DNA of 19,108 nt from JADCCX01 sp031372765 (GCA_031372765.1 JANMLW010000202.1:1-19108), one strand, 5' to 3'; positions 6,676-15,099 are shown, counted from the stretch's first letter. Translations and numbers: made by a program. The notes: generated from the letters alone by a model not told the origin.

Positions 6676-8535
6676 ATGGACTTCTTCCTCATCCAGACCA
6701 TGAACGGACTGGCTTCAGCCTCGTCGCTGTTCCTTGTTGCGTGTGGCCTGTCCATCATCTTTGGCGTCACGCGCATCGTGAACTTTGCCCATGGCTCATT
6801 CTACATGCTGGGCGCATACATCGCCTATACGCTGGTGAGCGTTCTCGGGGGAGACAATGGTTGGAGCTTCTGGTCCGCCATCGTCCTCGCCGCCGTGGTC
6901 GTTGCCATCCTTGGCGCACTGGTCGAAGTCACTATCCTGCGGCGAATCTATCAGGCCCCTGAGCTTTTCCAGTTACTCGCCACCTTTGGCGTCGTGCTGA
7001 TGATTCAGGACATCACGCTGGCGATATGGGGACCGGAGGACAAACTGGGCCCCCGCGCGCCGGGGTTTCGCAGTTTTGTCATCCTGTTTGATAACCGGTT
7101 TCCCACCTATGAGCTTTTACTGATCTTCATCGGTCCAATCGTATTGGGCATCCTGTGGTTGTTGTTCAACCGGACCCGCTGGGGCACTTTGGTGCGTGCA
7201 GCCACGCTGGACCGCGAAATGGTAGGAGCGCTTGGCGTCAATCAGCGCCTGCTGTTCACCTCGGTTTTCATGTTCGGTTCTGCCTTGGCCGGGTTGGGCG
7301 GAGCGCTGCAACTGCCTCGCGAAGCCGTGACCTTGCACATGGACCTTTCGATGATCACAGAAGTGTTCGTCGTAGTGGTTGTGGGCGGATTGGGCAGTAT
7401 CACGGGGGCTTACATTGCAGCGGTACTCATCGGCCTCGTGCATGCCTTTGGTATCGTATTCTTCCCCAAAAGCACACTTGTGCTCGCCTTCATCGTCATG
7501 GCCGTTGTGCTGGTGGTGAAGCCATATGGTTTGCTTGGGCGCAAACCATCGGGCCTTGCCACAAAGGGGCAGGTATTGCCTGAGCCACTGTTTTTGCCGG
7601 CTGACAACCTGACGAGGATGATCGGTGCGGCTGTGCTGGCAGTGTTTGTCTTGCTGCCGCCTCTGCTGGGAGATTACAGCATCTCCTTCATGACTGAACT
7701 TCTGATCTTTGCACTGTTTGCCGCATCCCTGCATTTCATGATGGGACCGGGTGGTATGCACTCCTTCGGACATGCCGCCTACTTCGGATTGGGCGCTTAC
7801 GGTGCAGCCCTCGCCGTGAAATGGCTGGCGGCACCGATGCTTGTCGGCTTGTTCGCTGCACCCTTGCTGGCAGGATTGGCTGGCCTGCTGTTTGGCTGGT
7901 TTTGCGTGCGCCTGTCAGGCGTTTATCTAGCCATGCTGACACTGGCTTTTGCGCAGATCGCCTGGGCAACGGCGTTCCAGTGGGTAGATCTCACTGGTGG
8001 TGACAATGGCATCCTTGGTGTCTGGCCAAGTGCGTGGGCCAAGCCCAAGCTGGTGTATTTCTATATCGCACTTCTGTTGTCCGTTATCGGTATCCTGCTG
8101 TTACGCATGCTGGTCTTTACCCCCTTCGGCTATGCACTGCGGGCTGGGCGGGACAGCCCCCTCCGAGCGGAAGCCAGCGGCCTCAATGTGCAGCGCCTGC
8201 AATGGGCTGGGTTCACCGTTGCGGCTGTTGCAGCCGGACTCGCGGGCGGATTGTTTGCCTTCTTCAAAGGCTCTGTTTTCCCCACCTACATGGCGATTCC
8301 CAAATCTGTCGACGCCTTGCTGATGGTGCTACTGGGCGGGGTGCAGACGCTTAGCGGACCCGTGGCGGGCGCGATTGTCTTTGTCGGCCTGGAGGAACAG
8401 CTCATGCGCTTCACCAGCTACTGGCGGTTTATCCTTGGCCTGATCATAGTGCTGCTGGTCGTGCTGTTTCCCAAGGGATTGGTTGGTACAGCCATGGATT
8501 GGCGCGAGCGCAGGGCGCAAGGCGAAAAACCATGA
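6676..8535 (+). CDS. Fused LivH-LivM branched-chain amino acid ABC permease
   Basis: This 619-residue inner-membrane protein joins two permease subunits that are usually separate. Residues 1 to about 290 are LivH-like: MDFFLIQTMNGLASASSLFLVACGLSIIFGVTRIVNFAHGSFYMLG, and a coupling loop region at RAATLDREMVGALGVN with GGLGSITGAYIAAVLIG. After a linker of about 30 residues (KPSGLATKGQVLPEP), residues from about 310 are LivM-like: MTELLIFALFAASLHFMMGPGGMHSFGHAAYFGLGAYGAAL, RAGRDSPLRAEASGLNVQRLQW and GGVQTLSGPVAGAIVF. Fourteen or more hydrophobic segments are expected. GGAG at 6663-6666 supports the ATG. The stop overlaps the livG start (ATGA at 8532). Such fusions are known in Liv-type systems and force equal amounts of the two half-channels. 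Confidence 0.93.
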   Translation: MDFFLIQTMNGLASASSLFLVACGLSIIFGVTRIVNFAHGSFYMLGAYIAYTLVSVLGGDNGWSFWSAIVLAAVVVAILGALVEVTILRRIYQAPELFQLLATFGVVLMIQDITLAIWGPEDKLGPRAPGFRSFVILFDNRFPTYELLLIFIGPIVLGILWLLFNRTRWGTLVRAATLDREMVGALGVNQRLLFTSVFMFGSALAGLGGALQLPREAVTLHMDLSMITEVFVVVVVGGLGSITGAYIAAVLIGLVHAFGIVFFPKSTLVLAFIVMAVVLVVKPYGLLGRKPSGLATKGQVLPEPLFLPADNLTRMIGAAVLAVFVLLPPLLGDYSISFMTELLIFALFAASLHFMMGPGGMHSFGHAAYFGLGAYGAALAVKWLAAPMLVGLFAAPLLAGLAGLLFGWFCVRLSGVYLAMLTLAFAQIAWATAFQWVDLTGGDNGILGVWPSAWAKPKLVYFYIALLLSVIGILLLRMLVFTPFGYALRAGRDSPLRAEASGLNVQRLQWAGFTVAAVAAGLAGGLFAFFKGSVFPTYMAIPKSVDALLMVLLGGVQTLSGPVAGAIVFVGLEEQLMRFTSYWRFILGLIIVLLVVLFPKGLVGTAMDWRERRAQGEKP

Positions 8536-9296
8536 GTGTCGTGCTGTCTGTTGCCGATATTGCCAAGACCTTTGGCGGTGTAAAAGCTGTGGACGGTGTG
8601 TCGTTCGAGGTGTCTGCTGGCGAGCTTCTGGCGCTTATCGGTCCCAATGGCGCTGGCAAGACAACCTGCTTCAACATGCTGAACGGACACCTTAAGCCGG
8701 ACCGTGGCAGCGTCACCCTGCTGGGTGAAAAAATAACTGGCCTGCCTCCCCGCGTTGTGGCGCACAAGGGCGTGGGGCGCACTTTTCAGATAACCGCGAC
8801 CTATGGCTCGATGACCGTAAAGGAAAATGTGCAAACCGCACTCATCGCCGCCAACCGGCAGGAATGGAGGATCATCGGCAGCGCGACAGCTTTTCACAGC
8901 GCCAAAGCGGACGAGCTGCTGGCACTGGTCGATATGACGGATCAGTCCAGCCGTGCCTGCGGTGTATTGGCATATGGTGATCTCAAGCGGGTGGAACTCG
9001 CCGTGGCGCTGTCCAATGCTCCCAGATTGCTGCTGATGGATGAGCCAACCGCCGGCATGGCCCCCAGCGAGCGCATTGCGCTTATGGACCTTACAGCCAA
9101 TATCGCACGCTCCCGTGGCATTGCTGTCCTCTTCACGGAACACGACATGGATGTGGTCTTTGCCCATGCCAACCGGGTTATCGTGCTGGATCGCGGGCGC
9201 TTGATTGCGGAAGGGACATCCCAGCAAGTGCGCGCAAACCTTGATGTTCAAGCGGTTTATCTTGGTACGGGCGCAACCTTCGGAGACAAGCACTGA
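8532..9296 (+). CDS. livG: LivG-type ABC transporter ATPase
   Basis: This 254-residue protein is the first of the two ATPases of the Liv-type importer. Walker A GPNGAGKT is at residues 37-44, the Q-loop is at RTFQI (83-87), Walker B LLLMDEPTAGM is at 166-176, and the switch histidine is His204 in FTEHDMDVV. The signature reads LAYGDLKRVELAVAL (147-161) in place of LSGGQ, a form normal in this LivG branch. I took the ATG at 8532, which overlaps the permease stop as ATGA; the frame extends to 8499 but only inside the permease gene. Its stop overlaps the livF start as TGATG, so livHM, livG and livF should be translationally coupled. Confidence 0.93.
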   Translation: MSVVLSVADIAKTFGGVKAVDGVSFEVSAGELLALIGPNGAGKTTCFNMLNGHLKPDRGSVTLLGEKITGLPPRVVAHKGVGRTFQITATYGSMTVKENVQTALIAANRQEWRIIGSATAFHSAKADELLALVDMTDQSSRACGVLAYGDLKRVELAVALSNAPRLLLMDEPTAGMAPSERIALMDLTANIARSRGIAVLFTEHDMDVVFAHANRVIVLDRGRLIAEGTSQQVRANLDVQAVYLGTGATFGDKH

Positions 9297-10009
9297 TGGC
9301 GGAGTCCCTGCTCAGTGTGCGGGATATGAACGCTTATTATGGCCGCGCCCATATCCTGCACGGCATTACATTTGACATGGCAGAAGGCGAAGTAGTGGCA
9401 TTGCTGGGTCGCAACGGTGCGGGCAAATCCACGACCATGAAAGCCATCATGGGATTGGTTCCCCCATCCTCCGGGACGGTGCAGTTTGCGGATCATGCCA
9501 TAGCCGGGCGGGAGCCATTCGAGATTGCACGCTTGGGACTTGGTTATGTGCCCGAAGAGCGGCGGATATTCTCGGAACTTACGGTCATGGAGAACCTTAG
9601 TGTCGGAGAGCGCCCTGCCCGCGCCGGCGCGCCGCGCTGGACACCTGAAGCGTTGTTCGACATCTTCCCAAATCTTGGCCGAATGAAGGACCGTCCCGGC
9701 GGGCAGATGTCCGGCGGAGAACAGCAAATGCTGACCATTGCGCGCACTCTGATGGGCAACCCCCGATTGGTGCTGCTGGATGAGCCATCAGAGGGGCTGG
9801 CTCCTGTCATCATCGAGGATATGGCCAAGGCGATAATCCGCCTGAAGCGCGAAGGACTGACCGTCCTGATTTCCGAGCAAAACCTGCATTTTGCCCAGCT
9901 TGTTGCAGAGCGCGCGGTCGTTGTCGAAAAGGGGCTTGTCCGTTTCGATGGCGCCATGCAGACGTTGGCAACTGACTCCAGCATACGCGAGCAATATCTT
10001 GCCGTTTGA
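9296..10009 (+). CDS. livF: LivF-type ABC transporter ATPase
   Basis: This 237-residue protein is the second ATPase. Walker A GRNGAGKST is at residues 38-46, GYVPEERRIFSELTVMENL follows (LivF hallmark), the signature MSGGEQQML is at 138-146, and Walker B LVLLDEPSEGLAP is at 158-170. The switch region reads ISEQNLHFA, where Gln replaces the usual His. That is the common LivF sequence and not a defect. The ATG shares one base with the livG stop. The next gene, tctC, starts 49 bp downstream with its own AAGGGAG site, so it may be in the same transcript without tight coupling. Confidence 0.93.
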   Translation: MAESLLSVRDMNAYYGRAHILHGITFDMAEGEVVALLGRNGAGKSTTMKAIMGLVPPSSGTVQFADHAIAGREPFEIARLGLGYVPEERRIFSELTVMENLSVGERPARAGAPRWTPEALFDIFPNLGRMKDRPGGQMSGGEQQMLTIARTLMGNPRLVLLDEPSEGLAPVIIEDMAKAIIRLKREGLTVLISEQNLHFAQLVAERAVVVEKGLVRFDGAMQTLATDSSIREQYLAV

Positions 10010-10058
10010 CGCAGCGGCATGACTGTTTAAAAGTCCACCATCGATAAGGGAGAAATCA

Positions 10059-11036
10059 ATGACAAACCTTTCACGCCGCGCCGTCCTGGTCGGTGCAGCC
10101 GCAACTGCAATTTTGCCTTCGGTCGCTTCAGCCCAGGCCTTTCCGGCAAAACCGATCACCATCGTTGTTCCCTTTGCGGCTGGCGGCTCCACTGATGTCG
10201 TGGCGCGCATTCTTGCCGCCAAGATGAGCGAGAGCATTGGTTCGCAGGTCATCGTTGAAAACCGCGCTGGTGCTGGCGGCGGTGTTGGCGCAGCGGCCGT
10301 GGCCAAAGCGTCGCCCGATGGGTACACCATCCTGATGGGGACGATTTCAACCCATACCCTGAACCCGATCATGGCCAAGACCAAGCTGTTCGATCCGGTG
10401 AAGGACTTTGCGCCGATCTCGCTTCTGGCCACCATTCCCAGCGTTGTTCTTGTTCACCCCTCTCTGGGCGTCAACACTATTGCCGAACTGGTCGCCCTGC
10501 TCAAGAAGGAACCCGGCAAGCACAGCTATGCTTCATCAGGCAATGGCACACCCAACCATGTTGCGGGTGAACTGTTCAAGCGCCTGACTGGCACAGACAT
10601 GCAGCATGTGCCTTACAGGGGCGGCGGGCCGGCCATGAATGACCTTCTGGGTGGCCAGATCAAGATCATGATGGACAATCTGCCTCCGGCAGTACCGCAT
10701 ATCCGCGCTGGATCGATCAAGGCCCTGGCAGTCACCGTCAAGGAGCGCGTGCCGGGCTTTGAAAATATCCCGACAGTCATCGAGAGCGGACTGAAGGATT
10801 ACGACGTCTACTCATGGAACGGCCTGTTCGCACCCGCTGGCACACCAGCAGCTGTCATTGCCAAGATCAACGAGGAAGCCAACAAGGCAATCAAGGACGC
10901 TGCTGTAAAGGCCAAATTGACGGATATCTCCGCCCTTACGGTAGGTACCACGCCGCAGCAATTGGCTGAATTCGTGGCCAGGGAATTGACAATCTGGGAG
11001 CCGGTCATCAGAGGTGCGAATATCTCCATCGACTGA
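10059..11036 (+). CDS. tctC: TctC/Bug family periplasmic solute-binding protein
   Basis: This 325-residue protein has a twin-arginine-like signal (SRRAVLVGAAATAIL, cleavage near residue 26, ASAQA) followed by the Bug family opening FPAKPITIVVPFAAGGSTDVVAR. Other family blocks are VENRAGAGGGVGAAAVAKASPDGYT, DFAPISLLATIPSVVLVHPSL, HVPYRGGGPAMNDLLGGQI and NGLFAPAGTPAAVI. Bug proteins bind carboxylates such as citrate, amino acids or aromatic acids for tripartite TctABC carriers, but no tctA or tctB is present here. Orphan Bug proteins are frequent in proteobacteria and may serve remote TctAB pairs or signalling. AAGGGAG lies six bases before the ATG. It follows livF by 49 bp and precedes dgkA by 9 bp, so it is probably transcribed with the liv-type genes. 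Confidence 0.93.
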   Translation: MTNLSRRAVLVGAAATAILPSVASAQAFPAKPITIVVPFAAGGSTDVVARILAAKMSESIGSQVIVENRAGAGGGVGAAAVAKASPDGYTILMGTISTHTLNPIMAKTKLFDPVKDFAPISLLATIPSVVLVHPSLGVNTIAELVALLKKEPGKHSYASSGNGTPNHVAGELFKRLTGTDMQHVPYRGGGPAMNDLLGGQIKIMMDNLPPAVPHIRAGSIKALAVTVKERVPGFENIPTVIESGLKDYDVYSWNGLFAPAGTPAAVIAKINEEANKAIKDAAVKAKLTDISALTVGTTPQQLAEFVARELTIWEPVIRGANISID

Positions 11037-11045
11037 TCCGAGTCC

Positions 11046-11402
11046 ATGCAACGCATTATTGCTGCCTACTACAACTCAAGGCGCGCCATCGGGCGCGCTT
11101 TTCGCTCTGAATCCGCCGTGCGCGAGGAAATGTTCCTGCTCATGGCAGCAATTCCTATTGCGTTCATCATTGCAGATGAAACCTGGAAACGCATCGCGCT
11201 GATCGGCGTTGTACTGATCGTGCTGGCTGTAGAATTGCTCAACACCGCTATCGAAAAACTCTGTGACCGCCTGCACCCGGATCAGCATGAACTGATTGGC
11301 TATGTGAAGGACCTTGGATCAGCGGCCGTGTTGATGACCTTGCTGCTTACCGCCATGGTCTGGCTGACATCGCTGTGGCAATGGATTGACCGCGTGATTT
11401 GA
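11046..11402 (+). CDS. dgkA: Diacylglycerol kinase, DgkA type
   Basis: This 118-residue integral membrane protein phosphorylates diacylglycerol to phosphatidic acid, recycling lipid left over from membrane-derived glycan synthesis. It has three hydrophobic segments (about residues 29-45, 50-66, 92-112) and the conserved catalytic block ELLNTAIEKLCDR (about 63-75) followed by KDLGSAAVLM. Length is normal for the family. The ATG is 9 bp after the tctC stop, with only a weak ribosome binding site, so translation may depend on coupling to tctC. It ends 9 bp before the tRNA-Tyr gene, which is read in the opposite direction. No function links it obviously to the transport genes upstream. Confidence 0.93.
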   Translation: MQRIIAAYYNSRRAIGRAFRSESAVREEMFLLMAAIPIAFIIADETWKRIALIGVVLIVLAVELLNTAIEKLCDRLHPDQHELIGYVKDLGSAAVLMTLLLTAMVWLTSLWQWIDRVI

Positions 11403-11411
11403 GAGGGCGGT

Positions 11412-11496
11412 TGGTGGGAGAAGTAGGACTCGAACCTACGAAGGCGTAGCCAGCGGATTTACAGTCCGCCCCCTTTGCCACTCGGGACATTCTCCC
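11412..11496 (-). tRNA. tRNA-Tyr (GTA)
   Basis: The minus strand folds as a class II tRNA of 85 bases including an encoded CCA end (11414-11412). The acceptor stem is GGGAGAA (11496-11490) with TTCTCCC, and the discriminator is A (11415). The anticodon stem GCGGA/TCCGC encloses CTGTAAA with anticodon GTA at 11462-11460. A long variable arm contains GGC-TAC-GCC, and the T arm is GTAGG-TTCGAGT-CCTAC. Long variable arm plus GTA identifies bacterial tRNA-Tyr. No integrase or att duplication is nearby. Confidence 0.97.
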
Positions 11497-11520
11497 AACG
11501 CCAACAGCGTCAGCGCTCGG

Positions 11521-11549
11521 CTTATGGAAAACGGTTGCCACTATGTCAA
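11521..11549 (-). promoter_or_regulatory. Promoter of tRNA-Tyr
   Basis: A perfect TTGACA on the minus strand (11549-11544) is followed after 17 bases by CATAAG (11526-11521), which matches four of six -10 positions. The start would fall near 11514, about 18 bases before the mature tRNA 5' end, a normal spacing for a short leader removed by RNase P. Confidence 0.6.
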
Positions 11550-11648
11550 CCTTCAAACGTCGAATTTCCAAATCATCGCCGGATCATCAATGCTCCATAA
11601 ACCGCAAAGCACATTGACAAGCCGCGCTCCGGCCTTCACCGACATGTC

Positions 11649-12467
11649 ATGAGCAATAATGATCGTCCAGACACATTCCGCCCTGATACCCTGCGCCGTG
11701 GCAAACCGGCCCACAGGCGCTTCCATAACAAGCCACCCAAAGCGGCTCCCGGCACGCGCGAGGATGGCAACCATGTCCTTTATGGCATCCATACGGTCGT
11801 GGAAGCGTTGCGTAATCCCAACCGCCGGTTCATCAAACTGGTCGGCACAGAAAACGGCATCCTGCGCCTGCGCGAATCCGTCGAGCTGCCGATTGAAGCG
11901 ACAATCGTCAAACCCGACGATATCGGCAAGCAACTGCCCAAGGATGCGGTCCATCAAGGCGTGCTGCTGATCGCCGAGCCACTGGAGCCGATGACACTGG
12001 ATGATATCCCTGCCGCCAGCCTGCTGATCGCGCTCGATCAGGTGACAGACCCGCACAACGTGGGCGCTGTTCTGCGCTCGGCCGCTGCATTCGGTGTGTC
12101 GGCCATGATTGTAACCAACCGCAACAGTCCGGAAGTCACGGGTGTACTGGCCAAGGCGGCATCCGGCGCGCTGGAGCATGTACCCTTCATCGAGGTAAAA
12201 AATCTGGCCAAGACACTGGACGAACTGGGGAAGCGCGGCTTTTTGCGCGTTGGGCTGGATTCAGACGGCGCGGTAAACATGGGCGATGTGGAGATGCGCC
12301 GTCCTATCTGTCTGGTGATGGGGGCTGAAGGAAAAGGCCTTCGCCCCGTGACACAGGACAGCTGCGACGTGATAGCGCGCCTGCCAATGCCGGGTGCCAT
12401 TGGCTCGCTCAATGTCTCGAATGCGGCGGCTATTTCGCTTTATGTCGTGACCCAGCGACTGGGCTGA
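11649..12467 (+). CDS. rlmB: 23S rRNA (guanosine-2'-O) methyltransferase, TrmH group 3
   Basis: This 272-residue enzyme is a SpoU-class, knotted SAM-dependent 2'-O-methyltransferase; RlmB methylates G2251 in the 23S rRNA P loop. The first 40 residues are basic and unstructured in appearance. The substrate-binding domain begins at LYGIHTVVEALRNPNRR (about 44-60). The catalytic domain shows motif 1 DQVTDPHNVGAVLRSAAAFG, motif 2 LVMGAEGKGLRP and motif 3 IGSLNVSNAAAISLY. The ribosome binding site is weak, and the ATG at 11649 is the only one in frame near the N-terminus. It lies divergent to tRNA-Tyr and converges with the Sel1-repeat gene with only 3 bp between stops. Confidence 0.93.
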   Translation: MSNNDRPDTFRPDTLRRGKPAHRRFHNKPPKAAPGTREDGNHVLYGIHTVVEALRNPNRRFIKLVGTENGILRLRESVELPIEATIVKPDDIGKQLPKDAVHQGVLLIAEPLEPMTLDDIPAASLLIALDQVTDPHNVGAVLRSAAAFGVSAMIVTNRNSPEVTGVLAKAASGALEHVPFIEVKNLAKTLDELGKRGFLRVGLDSDGAVNMGDVEMRRPICLVMGAEGKGLRPVTQDSCDVIARLPMPGAIGSLNVSNAAAISLYVVTQRLG

Positions 12468-12499
12468 GGTTCAGCGCTTTTCCGCAGAGCGCCGGAACC
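12468..12499. terminator. Hairpin at the convergent gene ends
   Basis: Immediately after the rlmB stop, GGTTC (12468-12472) pairs with GAACC (12495-12499), and GCGC (12474-12477) with GCGC (12489-12492), around an 11-base loop. It overlaps the last codons of the opposing Sel1-repeat gene. It can form in both transcripts but has no U-run, so any terminator role is weak or factor-dependent. Confidence 0.3.
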
Positions 12500-13382
12500 T
12501 GTCTGCATGAGTCTGCGCCGTTCGACGGTCTTCCTCAGATGCTGATTCATGGGCGCGCTGGTACATCTCGACCACCCATTTATGCTTTTCAACATCAGCG
12601 TTTTCACGCGCCACCTTCAGCCACATCAGGCCTTTCCAGCCATGGCGTGGAATGGATTCACCCAGATACAGCATCCGGCCCAGTACAGCCTGCGCTTCGG
12701 TGTGGCCCTTTTCAGCCGCGTGGTTGAGCCAGCGGAGTGCGGTGCGGGGTTCTATGCGTCCGGCCGTCCCATCCAGCAGCATGCGGGCCAGTTGATACTG
12801 CGCTTCAGGATGGCCGTAATAAGTTGCGGCATAGTTGAAGGCTTTGACAGCGTGTGCCGGATTGGCCTTCACAGGGCTTTTGGGAATACCATCCAGCCAG
12901 TAAGCACCAAGCGCCACAAACGCATTGGCCACAACACCGGCATGGACTGAATCACGGCTTTCATCCGCGCGGGCATCAGCGATGCGTGAAAACAGTTTGA
13001 AGGCCTTGAAATCATCGGCAACAACGCCGTCACCATCGGCATACATCCGTCCCAGTTTCCACTGCGCCAGAATATCACCCTTCTCGGCAGCGAACTCCAG
13101 TTCCTGAAGGGCATGTTTCTTGTCGCCTGAGCGGTAGCTGTGCAGAAACCCGCGCCATGCATCCTTGACCGTGCGGTCAACGCCAAAGGTAGGCAAAACA
13201 GGCGCTGAGGCGGAGGGCAAGGCAGGAAGCGCCACCTTGGGCGCGGTTTCCGTTGTGCCTTCCTTTATCTCGAAGGCTTGCGACTTATCGACAAAAAACG
13301 AAGCGCTTCCCAGAAGGCAGATGCCCCCCAGGATAATCTTCAGGCCAAAGGCCTGCAAAGGATTGCGCTCAAATATCAGCAT
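12471..13382 (-). CDS. ExoR-like Sel1-repeat periplasmic protein
   Basis: This 303-residue protein starts with a hydrophobic segment (GLKIILGGICLLGSASFFV, about residues 14-32) acting as signal or anchor, a low-complexity Pro/Ala stretch, and then tandem Sel1 (TPR-like) repeats. Clear repeats are AAEKGDILAQWKLGRMYADG, ATYYGHPEAQYQLARMLLDG and AAEKGHTEAQAVLGRMLYLG. The arrangement, including DDFKAFKLFSRIA and GIPKSPVKANP, resembles ExoR, the periplasmic inhibitor of the ExoS-ChvI two-component system that restrains exopolysaccharide and motility changes in rhizobia and relatives. I chose the ATG at 13380-13382, which puts the hydrophobic segment at the N-terminus; it overlaps the ilvD end by 14 bases. 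An alternative ATG at 13427 adds 15 residues. The ribosome binding site is poor, which suggests coupling to ilvD. ExoR identity is likely by resemblance only. Confidence 0.8.
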   Translation of the reverse strand: MLIFERNPLQAFGLKIILGGICLLGSASFFVDKSQAFEIKEGTTETAPKVALPALPSASAPVLPTFGVDRTVKDAWRGFLHSYRSGDKKHALQELEFAAEKGDILAQWKLGRMYADGDGVVADDFKAFKLFSRIADARADESRDSVHAGVVANAFVALGAYWLDGIPKSPVKANPAHAVKAFNYAATYYGHPEAQYQLARMLLDGTAGRIEPRTALRWLNHAAEKGHTEAQAVLGRMLYLGESIPRHGWKGLMWLKVARENADVEKHKWVVEMYQRAHESASEEDRRTAQTHADRFRRSAEKR

Positions 13383-15099
13383 AGCACTGTTTTTCACCTT
13401 CACCACCGGGGTGGGTGACAGCACCATCTCGGGCTGTTCCGACACCCTGCGCGTATTTCCACAAAGCACCTGAACCAAACTCGGTTTCACGCGGTCTCCA
13501 GAGCTTATGACGCGCCGCCAATTCGGCATCGGTAAGGCGAACTTCGAGCTTTCCTGTGATGGCATCGAGGTGAATGATATCGCCGTCCCGGATCAGGGCG
13601 ATAGGACCACCAACAGCGGCTTCGGGTCCGACATGGCCAACGCAGAAACCGCGTGTGGCGCCCGAGAACCGACCATCGGTTATGAGGGCAACCTTGTCGC
13701 CCATGCCCTGCCCGTAAAGCGCTGCGGTTGTCGACAGCATTTCGCGCATGCCTGGACCACCACGTGGCCCTTCATACCGGATGACCAGCACATCGCCTTC
13801 CCTGTATTGCTTCTTCTTCACAGCTTCGAAACAGGATTCCTCATTGTCGAAGCACCGTGCTGGCCCGGTGAACACCTGCTTGTCGGCTGGCATGCCAGCC
13901 ACCTTCACGATTGCGCCTTCAGGGGCCAGATTGCCCTTAAGTCCGACAACGCCACCTGTTTTGGTGAGTGGCTTGCTGACGGGATAGATCACGTCCTGAT
14001 CGGGGTTCCATTTCACTGACGCCATGTTCTCGGCAATCGTGCGACCCGTGACGGTCATGCAATCGCCGTGCAAGTGTCCGCCATCAAGCAGCGATTTCAT
14101 CAGCAGGGGAATGCCACCGACCTCGAACAGGTCCTTGGCGACATACTTTCCGCCCGGCTTGAGATCAGCGATGTAAGGCGTGCGCTTGAAAATTTCGGCC
14201 ACATCGAACAGATCGAACTTGATGCCACATTCATGGGCGATGGCGGGCAAATGCAGCGCAGCATTGGTGGAGCCGCCGGAAGCAGCAACCACGACGGCGG
14301 CATTCTCCAGCGCCTTCAACGTCACGATGTCGCGTGGGCGGATATTGCGGGCCAGCAACTCCATGACCATCTCGCCAGCAGTCATGCAGAACTGATCGCG
14401 CATTTCATAAGGCGCTGGTGCACCCGCAGAGTATGGCAAGGCCAGACCGATGGCTTCCGACACTGTTGCCATGGTGTTGGCCGTGAACTGCGCCCCGCAG
14501 GCACCAGCCGAAGGACAGGCCTTCATTTCCAGTTCCTCAAGATCCTCGTTAGACATGTCGCCGACCGAATGCTTGCCGACCGCCTCGAAAACGTCCTGAA
14601 CGGTCACGGGCCTGCCCTTGAAGGTTCCGGGCAAGATCGAGCCTCCGTAAATGAAGATCGACGGCACGTTGAGGCGTACCATAGCCATCATCATGCCAGG
14701 CAGACTCTTGTCACAACCGGCCAGGCCAACCAGCGCGTCGTAGCTGTGACCGCGCATCGTCAGTTCCACCGAGTCCGCAATAACCTCGCGCGAAACAAGG
14801 CTGGACTTCATGCCTTGGTGACCCATGGCAATGCCGTCTGTCACGGTGATGGTGCAGAACTCGCGGGGCGTACCGTTGGCGGCTGCGACGCCTTTCTTGA
14901 CCGCCTGCGCCTGTCGCATGAGCGAAATGTTGCAGGGGGCTGCCTCGTTCCAGCAAGATGCCACGCCAACCAGCGGTTGGTGAATCTGCTTCTTTGTCAA
15001 ACCCATGGCATAAAGATAGGATCTGTGGGGAGCGCGCTCTGGCCCTTCAGTCACGTGGCGGGAAGGCAATTTACTCTTGTTGAAAACGCGCGCGTCCAT
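13369..15099 (-). CDS. ilvD: Dihydroxy-acid dehydratase
   Basis: This 576-residue enzyme makes the 2-keto acids that lead to valine, isoleucine, leucine and pantothenate, by removing water from 2,3-dihydroxy acids in the cytoplasm. Iron-sulfur ligand cysteines are visible: Cys56 in EAAPCN, Cys129 in GLAGCDKSLPG and Cys201 in CPSAGACGAQF. Lys130, next to Cys129, is the residue carbamylated in characterised relatives. GRFSGATRGFCVGHVGPEA near residue 490 is the conserved substrate-domain block. The length is normal for the IlvD/Edd family, and the CDKSLPG/SAGACG context fits IlvD rather than phosphogluconate dehydratase. The ATG at 15097-15099 has a weak ribosome binding site. Its stop overlaps the Sel1-repeat gene. 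Confidence 0.96.
   Translation of the reverse strand: MDARVFNKSKLPSRHVTEGPERAPHRSYLYAMGLTKKQIHQPLVGVASCWNEAAPCNISLMRQAQAVKKGVAAANGTPREFCTITVTDGIAMGHQGMKSSLVSREVIADSVELTMRGHSYDALVGLAGCDKSLPGMMMAMVRLNVPSIFIYGGSILPGTFKGRPVTVQDVFEAVGKHSVGDMSNEDLEELEMKACPSAGACGAQFTANTMATVSEAIGLALPYSAGAPAPYEMRDQFCMTAGEMVMELLARNIRPRDIVTLKALENAAVVVAASGGSTNAALHLPAIAHECGIKFDLFDVAEIFKRTPYIADLKPGGKYVAKDLFEVGGIPLLMKSLLDGGHLHGDCMTVTGRTIAENMASVKWNPDQDVIYPVSKPLTKTGGVVGLKGNLAPEGAIVKVAGMPADKQVFTGPARCFDNEESCFEAVKKKQYREGDVLVIRYEGPRGGPGMREMLSTTAALYGQGMGDKVALITDGRFSGATRGFCVGHVGPEAAVGGPIALIRDGDIIHLDAITGKLEVRLTDAELAARHKLWRPRETEFGSGALWKYAQGVGTARDGAVTHPGGEGEKQCYADI

Noticed and set aside
8972..9016. Degenerate signature in LivG (LAYGD instead of LSGGQ) as a sign of inactivation
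   Set aside because: This form is usual in the LivG branch, and Walker A, Walker B and the switch histidine are intact.
8418..9293. Minus-strand open frame of 291 codons opposite livG
   Set aside because: It is antisense to an intact, motif-complete ATPase and has no recognisable domain.
11412..11496. tRNA-Tyr as an integration site
   Set aside because: No integrase, no repeated tRNA 3' end and no foreign-looking sequence are next to it.
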